A stretch of DNA of 64,000 nucleotides from Rhizobium sp. R634 (GTDB lineage Bacteria; Pseudomonadota; Alphaproteobacteria; Rhizobiales; Rhizobiaceae), in the NCBI RefSeq assembly GCF_002211305.1, contig NZ_LOKW01000023.1, positions 186,001-250,000 of the forward strand. The letters run 5' to 3'. The notes under the pieces were generated by a model, which saw only the letters and a program-made list of their open reading frames with translations, was not told the origin of the DNA and searched no databases. The position numbers and the translations under genes are program-made. Below, piece after piece: positions 18,259 through 27,183 of this stretch (position 1 is its first letter; each line of letters begins with the position of its first letter).

Positions 18259-18324
18259 TGCATTGTCTCCTTGATACTTGAATTGCTGCCTTCGCAGCGA
18301 ATTGGTGAATGAGGCCGAAAACCG

Positions 18325-19092
18325 TTATCGGCCCAGAAACCGCGGCGAGCGCTTCTCGCCGAACGCCTTGCGTCCTTCGGCGTAGTCGTGACTTGAACTC
18401 GCCTTGTCGATCAGTGTTTCCGCCTCGACAAGGTCGAGATCCCCCCGGGCACAGCCGTTGAGGATGAACTTGGCACCCCTGATCGTCAGGGGAGCGTTGG
18501 ATGCCATGGCATTGGCGCGTTCCAGAGCAGCCGCGTGCGCATCCGATGCAAGCTCGTCGATGAAACCGGTGGCAAGCGCGTCGCGCGCAGTGAATCGACT
18601 TGCCGAGTAAAGAATTCGTTTTGCCTCGCTGACGCCGACGAGCGAAAACAGTTTGCGGGTCGCGGAGACGCCATAGACGATCGACAGGCGGGCGGCGGGA
18701 ATGCCGAAGGTGGCACTCTCTTCCGCGATCCGAAAATCGCAGGACATGGCAAGATGAGCAGCACCACCCAGGCAATAACCGCGCACAACCGCAACCGTGG
18801 GCTTGGAGACCTCGTAGATGGCGTCACCCGCCGCATCGACGGCGACCTCGTAGCGTGTGCTTTCCTCCACTCCCCCCCGGACCGTCTCGAATTCGCTGAT
18901 ATCAGCGCCGGCAGAAAAATCGCTTCCCGCACCCATCAACAGAATAGCGCGAATATCCGTATCACCGTCGAACTGACGAAATAGCTCCGCAAGCTCGCAC
19001 CACATCGAATAGGTCACAGCGTTGCGCTGCATGGGCCGATTCAGTGTGACGGTGGCTATACCGTCGGATTTCTCCACCAGAATATCACTCAT
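18325..19092 (-). CDS. Enoyl-CoA hydratase/isomerase (crotonase) family protein
   Basis: A 255-residue crotonase-fold protein. It has the oxyanion-hole segment FSAGADISEFE near residues 60-70 and GGAAHLAMSCDFRIA near 105. The two glutamates of true enoyl-CoA hydratases are not conserved: the position equivalent to Glu144 is His (AAHLAM) and that equivalent to Glu164 is Ala (GIPAARLS). A different crotonase reaction, such as hydrolysis, isomerisation, or C-C bond cleavage of a CoA thioester, is more likely than simple hydration. The ATG at 19092 has GAAGAGCAG upstream and gives the usual N-terminus; an upstream in-frame extension is spurious. Confidence 0.87.
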   Translation of the reverse strand: MSDILVEKSDGIATVTLNRPMQRNAVTYSMWCELAELFRQFDGDTDIRAILLMGAGSDFSAGADISEFETVRGGVEESTRYEVAVDAAGDAIYEVSKPTVAVVRGYCLGGAAHLAMSCDFRIAEESATFGIPAARLSIVYGVSATRKLFSLVGVSEAKRILYSASRFTARDALATGFIDELASDAHAAALERANAMASNAPLTIRGAKFILNGCARGDLDLVEAETLIDKASSSHDYAEGRKAFGEKRSPRFLGR

Positions 19093-19186
19093 TTCTGCTC
19101 TTCTCTTCCCTGCTGACCCCGGACTAGTGGCCCATGCGATCGCGGTGGGAGTGCCCGGCGCAAGAAAGCCGGGTACTCCATTTCGT

Positions 19187-20398
19187 TCACTTCTTGACCA
19201 GAGGGCATTGGCTCTCGGAAAGCGGGCGGAACGCCTTGTCGCCGGGAATGGTCGTGACAAGCTTCAACAGGTCCCATTCGCTCTTGGATTCGGCCGGCGT
19301 CTTTACCTGGTAAACGTACATGTCATGCACCATCCGGCCGTCCTCGCGGATCTTGCCGCCCTTTGCGAAGAAGTCGTTGATCGGCGTCTCCTTCATACTA
19401 GCCATAACCTTCTTGGTGTCCGTCGTGCCGGCGGCCTTGACGGCCTGCAGGTAGTGCATGGTCGAGGAGTAGTCTCCTGCGTCGCCCATATGCGGCGGAC
19501 GACCGACGCGCGCCTCGAACTTCTTGGCGAAAGCCCGGGTCTCGTCGTCGCGATCCCAGTAGAAGGCATTCGTCAGGATCATGCCCTGCGCCGTTTCGAG
19601 CCCGAGGGAATGGACGTCCGTATCCCAGACAAGCAGGCCGGCAACCGTCTTGCCCGACGAGGCAAGCCCGAATTCGGCGGCGGATTTGACCGCATTCACG
19701 AAGGTCGTACCGGAACCGGCCATAGCGACGACATCGGCAGGCGATGCCTGCGCCTGCAGCATGAAGGCACTGTGGTCGGCAGTCTCGATCGGATAGCGGA
19801 CGGCGCCGGAAACGGTTCCCCCGTTTGCCTTGACGATCTGGGTTGCATCCGCCTCGAGCGCATGGCCGAAGGCGTAGTCGGCAGTCAGGAAGTACCAGTT
19901 CTTCTTGCCTTCCCGGATCAGTTCGTTGGCGGTGCCGTTGGCGAGCGCATAAGTATCATATGAGTAGTGGATGCTGTTCGGCGTGCAGCCGTCGTTCGTC
20001 AGGCGTGACGAACCGGAGCCGTTGACGATGGCGATCTTGTCCTCGTCCTTGGCAACCTGCGTGACAGCCAGAGCTATGCCCGAATTGATCAGGTTGTTGA
20101 TCATCGTCACGCCCTGCGAGCCATACCATTCGCGGGCCGTGGCCACCGCCACCTCCGGCTTATTCTGATGGTCCGCGACGACGACTTCCAGCGGACGGTC
20201 GAGGACCTTGCCACCAAAATCCTCGACCGCCATCTTGACGGCGGCAATCGCCCCCTCGCCGGCCTCGTGCGAGAACTGGCCGCTAACGTCGGTCAGGACG
20301 CCGATCCGGATCGGCCCTGAATCCTGGGCCTGGACCTGTACGCACATAGCGCCGATAGCCCCGGCGCAAGACAGCAAAATTCGTAGACGTTTCAACAT
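19187..20398 (-). CDS. Branched-chain-type ABC transporter substrate-binding protein
   Basis: A 403-residue periplasmic binding protein of the LivK/leucine-binding family. It has a signal peptide (basic MLKRLR, hydrophobic core, cleavage near VQAQD) and the family start IRIGVLTDVSGQFSHEAGEG. In catabolic clusters such proteins often bind aromatic or short organic acids rather than amino acids. The ATG at 20398 follows GGGAGGATGGA. It is the first gene of the minus-strand catabolic operon and divergent from the ATPases and permeases of the same importer. A 17-bp motif shared with two other promoters lies 152 bases upstream. Confidence 0.9.
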   Translation of the reverse strand: MLKRLRILLSCAGAIGAMCVQVQAQDSGPIRIGVLTDVSGQFSHEAGEGAIAAVKMAVEDFGGKVLDRPLEVVVADHQNKPEVAVATAREWYGSQGVTMINNLINSGIALAVTQVAKDEDKIAIVNGSGSSRLTNDGCTPNSIHYSYDTYALANGTANELIREGKKNWYFLTADYAFGHALEADATQIVKANGGTVSGAVRYPIETADHSAFMLQAQASPADVVAMAGSGTTFVNAVKSAAEFGLASSGKTVAGLLVWDTDVHSLGLETAQGMILTNAFYWDRDDETRAFAKKFEARVGRPPHMGDAGDYSSTMHYLQAVKAAGTTDTKKVMASMKETPINDFFAKGGKIREDGRMVHDMYVYQVKTPAESKSEWDLLKLVTTIPGDKAFRPLSESQCPLVKK

Positions 20399-20549
20399 TC
20401 CATCCTCCCAGATCCGGCGCTGCAGCTCCTCCGCGAGCGCCAACAATAAACTTGCTCTATCATACTTACTGTAAGCCAGACGCCGATATATGATGCGCCA
20501 TTGTGGGCTTCGAGGAGTAAGATAGACAGAATTTTCACAGTTGTGCAAG

Positions 20550-20566
20550 CTTGCATTATTAGACTT
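20550..20566 (-). promoter_or_regulatory. Shared 17-bp regulon motif, site 1
   Basis: Read on the minus strand this is AAGTCTAATAATGCAAG. It lies between the divergent binding-protein and ATPase genes. It is identical at all 17 positions to the site at 24961 and differs at two positions from the site at 30657. The orientation points toward the binding-protein gene. The AT-rich core could overlap a -10 element, but the identity extends beyond one. It is most likely an operator, with the HxlR-type protein at 29608 as the candidate binder. Confidence 0.6.
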
Positions 20567-20660
20567 TGTGTGTTTTTCTAAAACTGCCTTTCGCGAGGAG
20601 AGGTGCGTGGCAGTCATCGTCTGACGCCACTGGAGGAAATCGAGCAGATAGGGAGGATCC

Positions 20661-21419
20661 GTGCCGGAGAACGCACCCATAATCGAGGCGCGCAATTTGA
20701 CGCGCTCGTTCGGCGGCTTCGTCGCCGTGAACAACGTCGATATCCGGATCTGGCCGGGACAGATCCACGCGCTGATCGGCCCCAACGGCGCCGGGAAGAG
20801 CACGCTGTTCAACTTGTTGACCAAGTTTCTTTCCCCGAGTTCGGGGCAAATTTTCTTCAAGGGCCGCGACATTACTGACATGGCGCCTGCCGACATCGCG
20901 CGGCTTGGCCTCGTTCGCTCGTTCCAGATCTCGTCGGTGTTTCCGCACCTGAGCGCGCACGAAAATGTGCGGGTGGCGCTTCAGGCCCGCGAGCGTGAGA
21001 CTTTCTCATTCTGGAAGTCCAACCGGTGTCTGAAGCGCTTCGACGAGGAGGCGCTCTCCCTTCTCGAAAGCGTCGGTCTTGCCGAGAAGGCGCGAACGAA
21101 GGCGAGCGAATTGTCCTACGGACGCAAGCGCGCCCTTGAACTGGCAACCACACTCGCGCTGGAACCGGAAGTTTTGCTGCTCGACGAACCGATGGCCGGC
21201 ATGGGCACGGAAGACATTGGCAAAACGGCATCGCTGATCCGACGCGTCGGCAAAAGCCGTACCGTACTGATGGTCGAGCACAACCTCGGCGTCGTCGCGG
21301 ATCTATCCGACACGATCACGGTGCTCCGCCGTGGTGAGGTGATTGCGGAGGGAACCTATTCAGAGGTTTCGACCAACGCCGAAGTTCGCAAAGCCTATAT
21401 GGGAGGCGCCCATGGCTGA
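20661..21419 (+). CDS. Branched-chain-type ABC transporter ATP-binding protein (LivG-like)
   Basis: A 252-residue LivG-type ATPase. It has Walker A GPNGAGKSTLFNLL, the signature LSYGRKRALELATTLA and Walker B LLLDEPMAGMG. It begins with GTG preceded by GGGAGGATCC. With LivF, LivH and LivM downstream and the binding protein in the divergent operon it forms a complete importer. The two promoters are divergent and share the site at 20550, so transport and catabolism are likely induced together. Confidence 0.9.
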   Translation: MPENAPIIEARNLTRSFGGFVAVNNVDIRIWPGQIHALIGPNGAGKSTLFNLLTKFLSPSSGQIFFKGRDITDMAPADIARLGLVRSFQISSVFPHLSAHENVRVALQARERETFSFWKSNRCLKRFDEEALSLLESVGLAEKARTKASELSYGRKRALELATTLALEPEVLLLDEPMAGMGTEDIGKTASLIRRVGKSRTVLMVEHNLGVVADLSDTITVLRRGEVIAEGTYSEVSTNAEVRKAYMGGAHG

Positions 21420-22119
21420 TCCTGCACTCTTGAACGTCAGCAATCTCGAAGCCTGGTATGGCGAGAGTCATGTTCTGCACGGCGTTAACTTCAATGTCAG
21501 AAGAGGCGAAGTCGTCACTCTGATCGGCCGCAATGGTGCCGGCAAGACGACTACGCTGCGAAGCCTGATCGGCGTTGTCGGCAAACGGACCGGCGCGAGC
21601 ACCTATAAGGGCACCGACCTCCTGAAGGTAGCGGCCCACAAAGTCGCTCGTCTTGGCATCGGCTACGTGCCGGAGGAACGCGGAATCTTCTCGAGATTAA
21701 ACGTCATCGAAAACCTCATGTTTCCGCCCGCCTGGCAATCGGGCGGTATGAGCGTGGAGGAGATCTACACCCTCTTTCCGAATCTGAAGGGGCGCGACAA
21801 CACGCCCGGAACGCGTCTTTCAGGCGGCGAGCAGCAGATGCTGGCGATCGGCCGAATTTTGCGCACCGGAGCCGATTTCATCCTTCTCGACGAACCGACG
21901 GAAGGCATTGCCCCCGTGATCATCGAGGAGATCGGCGCCGCGTTGCGCATTCTCAAGGACCGCGGCATGACGATCATTCTGGTCGAACAGAATCTGCGCT
22001 TCGCAGCATCGGTTGCCGATCGCCACTTCGTGCTCGATCAGGGCAAGGTCGTCGACGAAATCTCCAATAGCGCGCTTGACGCCAACATGGACCGGCTCAA
22101 CCGGTATCTCGGGGTTTGA
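21412..22119 (+). CDS. Branched-chain-type ABC transporter ATP-binding protein (LivF-like)
   Basis: A 235-residue LivF-type ATPase. It has Walker A GRNGAGKTTTLRSL, the segment VPEERGIFSRLNVIENL, the signature LSGGEQQMLAIGR and Walker B ILLDEPTEGIAPVI. The ATG at 21412 overlaps the LivG stop by eight bases and is preceded by GGGAGGCGCC, so it is preferred over the longer upstream frame. It is the second ATPase of the importer. Confidence 0.9.
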   Translation: MADPALLNVSNLEAWYGESHVLHGVNFNVRRGEVVTLIGRNGAGKTTTLRSLIGVVGKRTGASTYKGTDLLKVAAHKVARLGIGYVPEERGIFSRLNVIENLMFPPAWQSGGMSVEEIYTLFPNLKGRDNTPGTRLSGGEQQMLAIGRILRTGADFILLDEPTEGIAPVIIEEIGAALRILKDRGMTIILVEQNLRFAASVADRHFVLDQGKVVDEISNSALDANMDRLNRYLGV

Positions 22120-22152
22120 CGGTGACACGCTTCATTCAACAGGTAAAATCCG

Positions 22153-23040
22153 ATGACTGATTTTCTCGGGGTGCCGCTGCCCGTCCTTCTCGGCCAATTG
22201 CTGCTTGGCTTGATCAACGGCTCGTTCTACGCGCTATTGAGCCTCGGTCTCGCGATCATTTTCGGCATGCTCAACGTGATCAACTTTGCACACGGTGCGT
22301 TCTATATGCTTGGCGGCTTCGCTGCCTGGTATCTTTTTTCCCGCCTGGGGCTTGGATATTGGGGGACTCTGATTGCCGCTCCGATCGTGGTCGGGATTTT
22401 CGGCGTCGGCGTCGAACGACTGTTGCTGAAGCGGCTCTATCGGATGGATCACCTCTACAGCCTTCTCCTCACCTTCGGCATCGCGCTGATGCTGGAAGGG
22501 CTGTTCCGCCATGTTTTCGGCGCGGCGGGCAAGCCCTATCCCGTCCCTGCGGCGTTGACCGGCGGCATCAATCTCGGCTTCATGTTTCTCCCGATGTATC
22601 GCGCATGGGTCATCGTGGTTTCGCTTGTCATCTGCATCCTGACATGGCTTGCCATCGAGCGCACGAAGCTCGGCGCCTACCTGCGGGCTGCCACCGAGAA
22701 CCCGGCCCTGGTTCAAGCTTTCGGGATCAACGTGCCCCTGATGCTCACCCTGACCTACGCCTTCTGCGTCGGCCTTGCCGGCTTTGCGGGCGCCCTTGCA
22801 GCGCCGCTTTATCAGGTAAGCCCCGGTATGGGTTCAAGCATCATCATCGTTGTCTTCGCCGTGGTCGTCATAGGTGGCATGGGATCGATCGGTGGCGCTA
22901 TCGTGACGGCCCTCGGCCTCGGCATCATCGAGGGCCTCACCAAGACCTTCTATCCCGCAGCATCCTCGATCGCGGTCTTCGTGGTCATGGTGCTGGTAAT
23001 TCTCATCCGGCCGGCAGGCCTGTTTAGTCGCGAGGCGTGA
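22153..23040 (+). CDS. Branched-chain-type ABC transporter permease (LivH-like)
   Basis: A 295-residue integral membrane permease with the LivH opening GLINGSFYALLSLGLAIIFG and the motif NVINFAHGAFYMLGG. A further conserved stretch, VVIGGMGSIGGA, lies near residue 238. Around eight membrane segments are visible. It forms the translocation pore with the LivM-like partner immediately downstream; the two genes touch. Confidence 0.9.
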   Translation: MTDFLGVPLPVLLGQLLLGLINGSFYALLSLGLAIIFGMLNVINFAHGAFYMLGGFAAWYLFSRLGLGYWGTLIAAPIVVGIFGVGVERLLLKRLYRMDHLYSLLLTFGIALMLEGLFRHVFGAAGKPYPVPAALTGGINLGFMFLPMYRAWVIVVSLVICILTWLAIERTKLGAYLRAATENPALVQAFGINVPLMLTLTYAFCVGLAGFAGALAAPLYQVSPGMGSSIIIVVFAVVVIGGMGSIGGAIVTALGLGIIEGLTKTFYPAASSIAVFVVMVLVILIRPAGLFSREA

Positions 23041-23042
23041 CG

Positions 23043-24014
23043 ATGAACGGCACCACTATGTCCAGTCCCGCTGCCGCACGCGGATTTGCTAGACCAACAT
23101 GTTTTCTCGTCTTGGTCGCGGTCGCTGCGATCCTGCTTATCGCCCCGCTGGTGACGTATCCGCTATTCCTGATCAAGATTCTGTGCTTCGTGCTTTTCGC
23201 AGCGGCATTCAATCTGGCGCTCGGCTACGCAGGTTTACTCTCCTTTGGCCACGCGGCATTTTTCGGCGGCGGCGCCTATATCGCGGCTCACGCCGCAAAA
23301 GTCTGGCACTTGCCCTTCGAACTGGCCGTGCTTTCCGGAACCGCATTTGCGGCCGTGCTTGGCCTCGTGTTCGGCGCGCTGTCCATCCGGCGGCACGGGA
23401 TCTATTTTGCAATGATTACGCTGGCCCTTGCACAACTCGTCTATTTCATGGCCGTGCAGATGCCGTTTACCGGCGGAGAGGACGGCATTCAGGCTGTGCC
23501 ACGCGGCAACCTGCTCGGCATGATCGACTTGCGAAACATCACGGCCATGTACTACACCGTGCTCGGCGGTACGGTCATCGGCCTCGTGATCATCTGGCGG
23601 GCGGTCAATTCGCCCTTCGGCCACACCCTTTCAGCAATCCGCGAAAACGAAACCCGCGTGACTTCGCTCGGCCTCAAGCCAGATCGTTACAAGCTCATCG
23701 CGTTTACCTTGTCTGCTGCGCTGTCGGGCCTTGCCGGGTCGATGAAGGCGATCGCTTTCCAGCTTGCCTCTTTGGTTGATGTCACCTGGCACATGTCTGG
23801 CGAAGTCATTCTGATGACGCTGCTTGGGGGCATGGGAACGCTGATCGGTCCGATCGTGGGTTCGACCCTGGTCGTGGGCCTGGAGCACTTCTTGTCGACC
23901 AGCGGCCTGCCTATCACCTTCATCATCGGCCTGTTTTTCGTGATCTGCGTAATGATGTTCAGGCGTGGCGTTTTTGGCGAGCTCAAGCTCTTCCTCGAGC
24001 GCCGGAGCCAGTGA
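23043..24014 (+). CDS. Branched-chain-type ABC transporter permease (LivM-like)
   Basis: A LivM-type permease of about 323 residues. It has the family motifs LGYAGLLSFGHAAFFGGGAY near residue 60 and LLGGMGTLIGPIVGS near residue 260. GTG at 23037 overlaps the LivH stop and ATG 23043 is two codons on; the ribosome site is not decisive. It is the last gene of the transporter operon and is followed by a strong bidirectional terminator. Confidence 0.88.
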   Translation: MNGTTMSSPAAARGFARPTCFLVLVAVAAILLIAPLVTYPLFLIKILCFVLFAAAFNLALGYAGLLSFGHAAFFGGGAYIAAHAAKVWHLPFELAVLSGTAFAAVLGLVFGALSIRRHGIYFAMITLALAQLVYFMAVQMPFTGGEDGIQAVPRGNLLGMIDLRNITAMYYTVLGGTVIGLVIIWRAVNSPFGHTLSAIRENETRVTSLGLKPDRYKLIAFTLSAALSGLAGSMKAIAFQLASLVDVTWHMSGEVILMTLLGGMGTLIGPIVGSTLVVGLEHFLSTSGLPITFIIGLFFVICVMMFRRGVFGELKLFLERRSQ

Positions 24015-24044
24015 TACATGAAGTCTTCTTGTGCAAGTTAAATG

Positions 24045-24074
24045 AAAAAGCCGGAACGATAGTTCCGGCTTTTT
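24045..24074. terminator. Bidirectional rho-independent terminator
   Basis: A 13-bp perfect stem (AAAAAGCCGGAAC with GTTCCGGCTTTTT) and a four-base loop, ending in T-runs in both directions. It sits between the convergent LivM-like and CoxG-like genes and can stop both transcripts. Confidence 0.9.
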
Positions 24075-24095
24075 GTGCCAGACGTCCGGTTCTTG

Positions 24096-24884
24096 TTATC
24101 GAGCTCGGACGCCAAAGAGGTAGCCAATCGCCGCAGCCATTATCAACTGCACGGCGCTTGCCAGATCGGGAGACATTCGACCGCGGTCATCACCTGCCGG
24201 CAGAAGGCTGGGAAGCAGGCCGCCATAGACCGCCCACAACGCAGCCAACACGGACACGAACACCACAAACGCTAGGATTGGCATCGAAGGACCCGCGCGC
24301 GCGACTGCAACCGCAGGCGACGGCCCGGGACTAAATGCTGCCTCTATCCGCGCGCGATCTCTGGTAATGGACCTTTCGTCCTTCTGGGAGACACCTTCGG
24401 ATTTCGGCGGGGTCAACCTGCCTGGGTCAACAGCCGCGTCCTGCCGCGCCTGGATCTCTTCCGCGAACCGTTTGAAGAATTGGCCCGCCATTTGTTTTGC
24501 AGTAACATCAATCAGCCTGCCACCAAGCTGCGACAGCTTGCCACCGATCTGTGCATCAACGGTGTAGATGAGCACGGTTCCGCTGTCAGCCGGTTCCAGT
24601 TTCACGGTCGCGACGCCCTTCGCAAAACCCGCAACGCCGCCCTGCCCCTCACCCGTAATCTTATACCCGTTAGGCGGATCAAGGTCCGAGAGCGTTACCG
24701 CCCCTTGGAAGCGCGCTTTTACCGGACCGACTTTCATAACCGCAATGGCGGTCATTTCCGTGTCCGAAGACTTTGTCAGTTCCTGACATCCTGGAATGCA
24801 ACCTCTGAGCACCTCCGCATCGTTGAGCGCGGCCCATACGTCTTCCCTCGTCGCCGGAATTAACTGCTGGCCTGACATTTCCAT
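24096..24884 (-). CDS. coxG: CoxG-family SRPBCC protein with C-terminal membrane anchor
   Basis: A 262-residue protein. The first ~150 residues are an SRPBCC (START-like) domain of the carbon monoxide dehydrogenase subunit G type (MEMSGQQLIPATREDVWAAL ... IGGKLSQLGGRLIDV). A polar linker and two hydrophobic segments near residues 205-225 and 240-258 follow. CoxG proteins recruit Mo hydroxylases to the membrane, so this probably anchors the enzyme at 25065-29570 near the respiratory chain. It is divergent from that operon. Start follows GAGGAGATGTACGC. Confidence 0.82.
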   Translation of the reverse strand: MEMSGQQLIPATREDVWAALNDAEVLRGCIPGCQELTKSSDTEMTAIAVMKVGPVKARFQGAVTLSDLDPPNGYKITGEGQGGVAGFAKGVATVKLEPADSGTVLIYTVDAQIGGKLSQLGGRLIDVTAKQMAGQFFKRFAEEIQARQDAAVDPGRLTPPKSEGVSQKDERSITRDRARIEAAFSPGPSPAVAVARAGPSMPILAFVVFVSVLAALWAVYGGLLPSLLPAGDDRGRMSPDLASAVQLIMAAAIGYLFGVRAR

Positions 24885-24960
24885 GCGTACATCTCCTCAC
24901 CTGATAATTGGATGTAGCCGCCTTGGACGGCGAAATCACATTGCTTGACATTCCTACCTT

Positions 24961-24977
24961 AAGTCTAATAATGCAAG
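24961..24977 (+). promoter_or_regulatory. Shared 17-bp regulon motif, site 2
   Basis: AAGTCTAATAATGCAAG, identical to site 1. It lies in the divergent region between coxG and the Mo hydroxylase operon, 88 bases before the coxM-like start. TTGACA lies about 15 bases upstream of the TAATAAT core, so the motif may overlap the promoter of the hydroxylase operon. Confidence 0.6.
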
Positions 24978-25064
24978 TGATAATTCGAGCTTCGCATTGA
25001 ACCGCCATGCGGGAGGACAATACGTGTCGAGGAAGTTAGTTTCGCAGGTGAGGTCGCAGCCGAG

Positions 25065-25949
25065 ATGAAGCCCGCGCCGTTTGACTACATCGCGCCCACC
25101 ACGATCGATGAGGTCGCCGCGGCACTTGCGGCGGCCGAGGGAGACGGTAAGATCATCGCGGGGGGCCAGAGCCTCATGCCGATGATTAATTTTCGGCTGG
25201 TAAAACCGACCATCCTCATCGACATCAACCGGGTGGCGGGCCTCGATCGGATCGAACTGCACGGAGATCGGGTGAGGATCGGCGCGACAGTACGCCATCA
25301 CACGACCGCGACAGACGCGATCATCCGCCAACACTTGCCAATCGTGCATGAGGCGATGCATCACGTCGCGCATATGACAGTGCGCAACCGCGGTACCTTC
25401 TGCGGCAGCGTCGCGCATGCGGATCCAGCGACCGAGATGCCGATGATGACACGGTTTCTCGATGGGACGGTTATCGCCTACTCTCAGCGCGGTAGACGCG
25501 AAATACCTGCAGCCGAATTTTTTGTCGGATCGCTGGTCAACTCGCTGGAACCGGACGAGTTTGTAATTCGCGTCGAGCTCGACGCGATGAGACCGGATGC
25601 CGGATGGGGATTTGAGGAGTTTGCAAAACGCCACGGGGACTTCGCACTCGCCTGCTTTGCGACGACGCTGCATCGTGTAGATGGCATGGCGTCTGACGTT
25701 CGCGTTGGCATGATGGGCGTTGGTGAAACCCCGCTGCGGCTTGAAGAGATCGAGGGCATCATCGAGGGGACGGATGTTTCCGAGCCGGTTCTCGATATGG
25801 TGGCGGATCGCCTGGCTGGGATCCTCACGCCCAACACGGATATCCATGCCTCTGCGGATTTCCGTAGACATCTCTCCGGTGTCCTCGCCAAACGAGCCCT
25901 TCGCGCCGCCTGGAGCCGCGCGAACCACGAAAGGCTTCAAGCAAGATGA
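25065..25949 (+). CDS. Molybdenum hydroxylase FAD-binding subunit (CoxM-like)
   Basis: A 294-residue medium subunit of the xanthine oxidase family. FAD-binding motifs are AGGQSLMPMINFRL near residue 32 and MTVRNRGTFCGSVAHADPA near residue 104. It passes electrons from the Fe-S subunit to the acceptor. The start ATG 25065 gives the canonical N-terminus MKPAPFDYIAPTT. It overlaps the CoxS-like gene by four bases. The order M-S-(lactonase)-L departs from the usual uninterrupted M-S-L order. Confidence 0.92.
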   Translation: MKPAPFDYIAPTTIDEVAAALAAAEGDGKIIAGGQSLMPMINFRLVKPTILIDINRVAGLDRIELHGDRVRIGATVRHHTTATDAIIRQHLPIVHEAMHHVAHMTVRNRGTFCGSVAHADPATEMPMMTRFLDGTVIAYSQRGRREIPAAEFFVGSLVNSLEPDEFVIRVELDAMRPDAGWGFEEFAKRHGDFALACFATTLHRVDGMASDVRVGMMGVGETPLRLEEIEGIIEGTDVSEPVLDMVADRLAGILTPNTDIHASADFRRHLSGVLAKRALRAAWSRANHERLQAR

Positions 25950-26425
25950 GTGAGAAGACGATCACCGTCGGCGTCAACGGCGTGTGTATGACGCGCACGA
26001 TCGAAGCACGAATGCTGCTGAGCGACTTCCTGCGCCAGGACCTTTGCCTGACCGGAACCCATGTCGGGTGCGAACATGGCGTTTGCGGTGCCTGCACCGT
26101 CATTCTCGATGGAAGGAGCGCACGCTCCTGTCTGACGCTTGCAGTGCAGGCGGACGGGAGCGAAATCGAAACCATCGAAGGCCAGGGAAGCGTCGATAAA
26201 CTCGGGCGAATCCAAGAAGCGTTCCGCCAGCATCATGGCCTGCAATGCGGATTCTGTACGCCCGGCTTCATCATGGCGATCACCGACCTTCTTCGCCACC
26301 ATCCGCTGGAAACCGATGAGGAGATCAGGGAAGCGCTGTCGGGGAACATCTGTCGCTGTACGGGCTATGAAAACATCGTCAACGCCGTCCGCGAACTGGC
26401 TAAGGAGAGAGGACCTCTGAGATGA
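25946..26425 (+). CDS. Molybdenum hydroxylase [2Fe-2S] subunit (CoxS-like)
   Basis: A 159-residue small subunit. The plant-ferredoxin cluster cysteines are in VGCEHGVCGACTV, with the fourth in SARSCLTL. The second cluster uses QCGFCTPG and NICRCTGY. All eight expected cysteines are present. It overlaps both neighbours by four bases, so it is translated in step with the medium subunit and the lactonase. Confidence 0.94.
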   Translation: MSEKTITVGVNGVCMTRTIEARMLLSDFLRQDLCLTGTHVGCEHGVCGACTVILDGRSARSCLTLAVQADGSEIETIEGQGSVDKLGRIQEAFRQHHGLQCGFCTPGFIMAITDLLRHHPLETDEEIREALSGNICRCTGYENIVNAVRELAKERGPLR

Positions 26426-27183
26426 AGATGCATTTTCTTGACGGCGGCCGGCTTCGTATGCGCCGGTCCATCTACGTCCCCGGGGCGCTGAAGGAAGAAG
26501 CGATCGAGTTGCCGGTTCACGCCACCCTGTTGCGCCATCCTCAAGGCAACGTGCTGTTCGATAGCGGATGCAATCCGGAGGCCGCCATCGATCCGGGCGC
26601 GCGATGGGGCGGTTTGAGCAAGGTTATGACCCCGATCTTTTCACCTGAGCAGACGGTCGTTCATCAGTTGAAGACTCTTGCTCTCGATCCGGAGGACATA
26701 GATGTTGTGATCTGTTCACATCTGCATCCCGATCATTGCGGCTGCAACGCGTACTTTCGGCGCGCAACGATCCTCTGCCACGAGGCGGAGACGCAGGCTG
26801 CAACGGCAAGCGGTGCAGAGAATCTAGGCTATCTTCGAGGAGAATGGGACCAGCCCCAGGGTTTCCAGACTTTCAATGCGGAGCATGACGTCTTTGGCGA
26901 CGGGCGCATCATCTTACTGCCCATGCCGGGTCATACCCCAGGAATGACCGTCGCCCGTGTCGAGCTAGAAAAAGACGGTTCATTTATACTCGCTTCAGAT
27001 GCTGCGCCGCTCCAGTCGAATATCGATACCGGTATCGCTCCGAAAAATACGTGGAACATTGAGCTGGCCGCAGAGGCACTCGCTCGCCTGAAAGCTCTTC
27101 GGGAGCGGGGAGCTAAAATCATTTCCGGCCACGACGACGCGCAATGGCAAGAGTTGCGAAAGGGTGTGGAGTTCTACGAATGA
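26422..27183 (+). CDS. Metallo-beta-lactamase-fold lactonase (AttM/BlcC-like)
   Basis: A 253-residue metallo-hydrolase with the zinc motif SHLHPDHCGC near residue 97, GHTPGM and the bridging Asp in LASDAAP. A last metal His is probably in SGHDD. The pattern LFDSGCNPEA ... WDQPQ resembles N-acyl-homoserine lactonases such as AttM/BlcC, whose physiological substrate is gamma-butyrolactone. It is embedded by four-base overlaps between the small and large Mo-hydroxylase genes, so its product surely acts on the same pathway. I favour opening a lactone intermediate; quorum quenching is possible but less parsimonious. Confidence 0.83.
   Translation: MKMHFLDGGRLRMRRSIYVPGALKEEAIELPVHATLLRHPQGNVLFDSGCNPEAAIDPGARWGGLSKVMTPIFSPEQTVVHQLKTLALDPEDIDVVICSHLHPDHCGCNAYFRRATILCHEAETQAATASGAENLGYLRGEWDQPQGFQTFNAEHDVFGDGRIILLPMPGHTPGMTVARVELEKDGSFILASDAAPLQSNIDTGIAPKNTWNIELAAEALARLKALRERGAKIISGHDDAQWQELRKGVEFYE

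Noticed and set aside
26422..27183. Lactonase as a stand-alone quorum-quenching gene
   Set aside because: Its four-base overlaps with Mo-hydroxylase genes tie it to catabolism, and no quorum-sensing gene is near.
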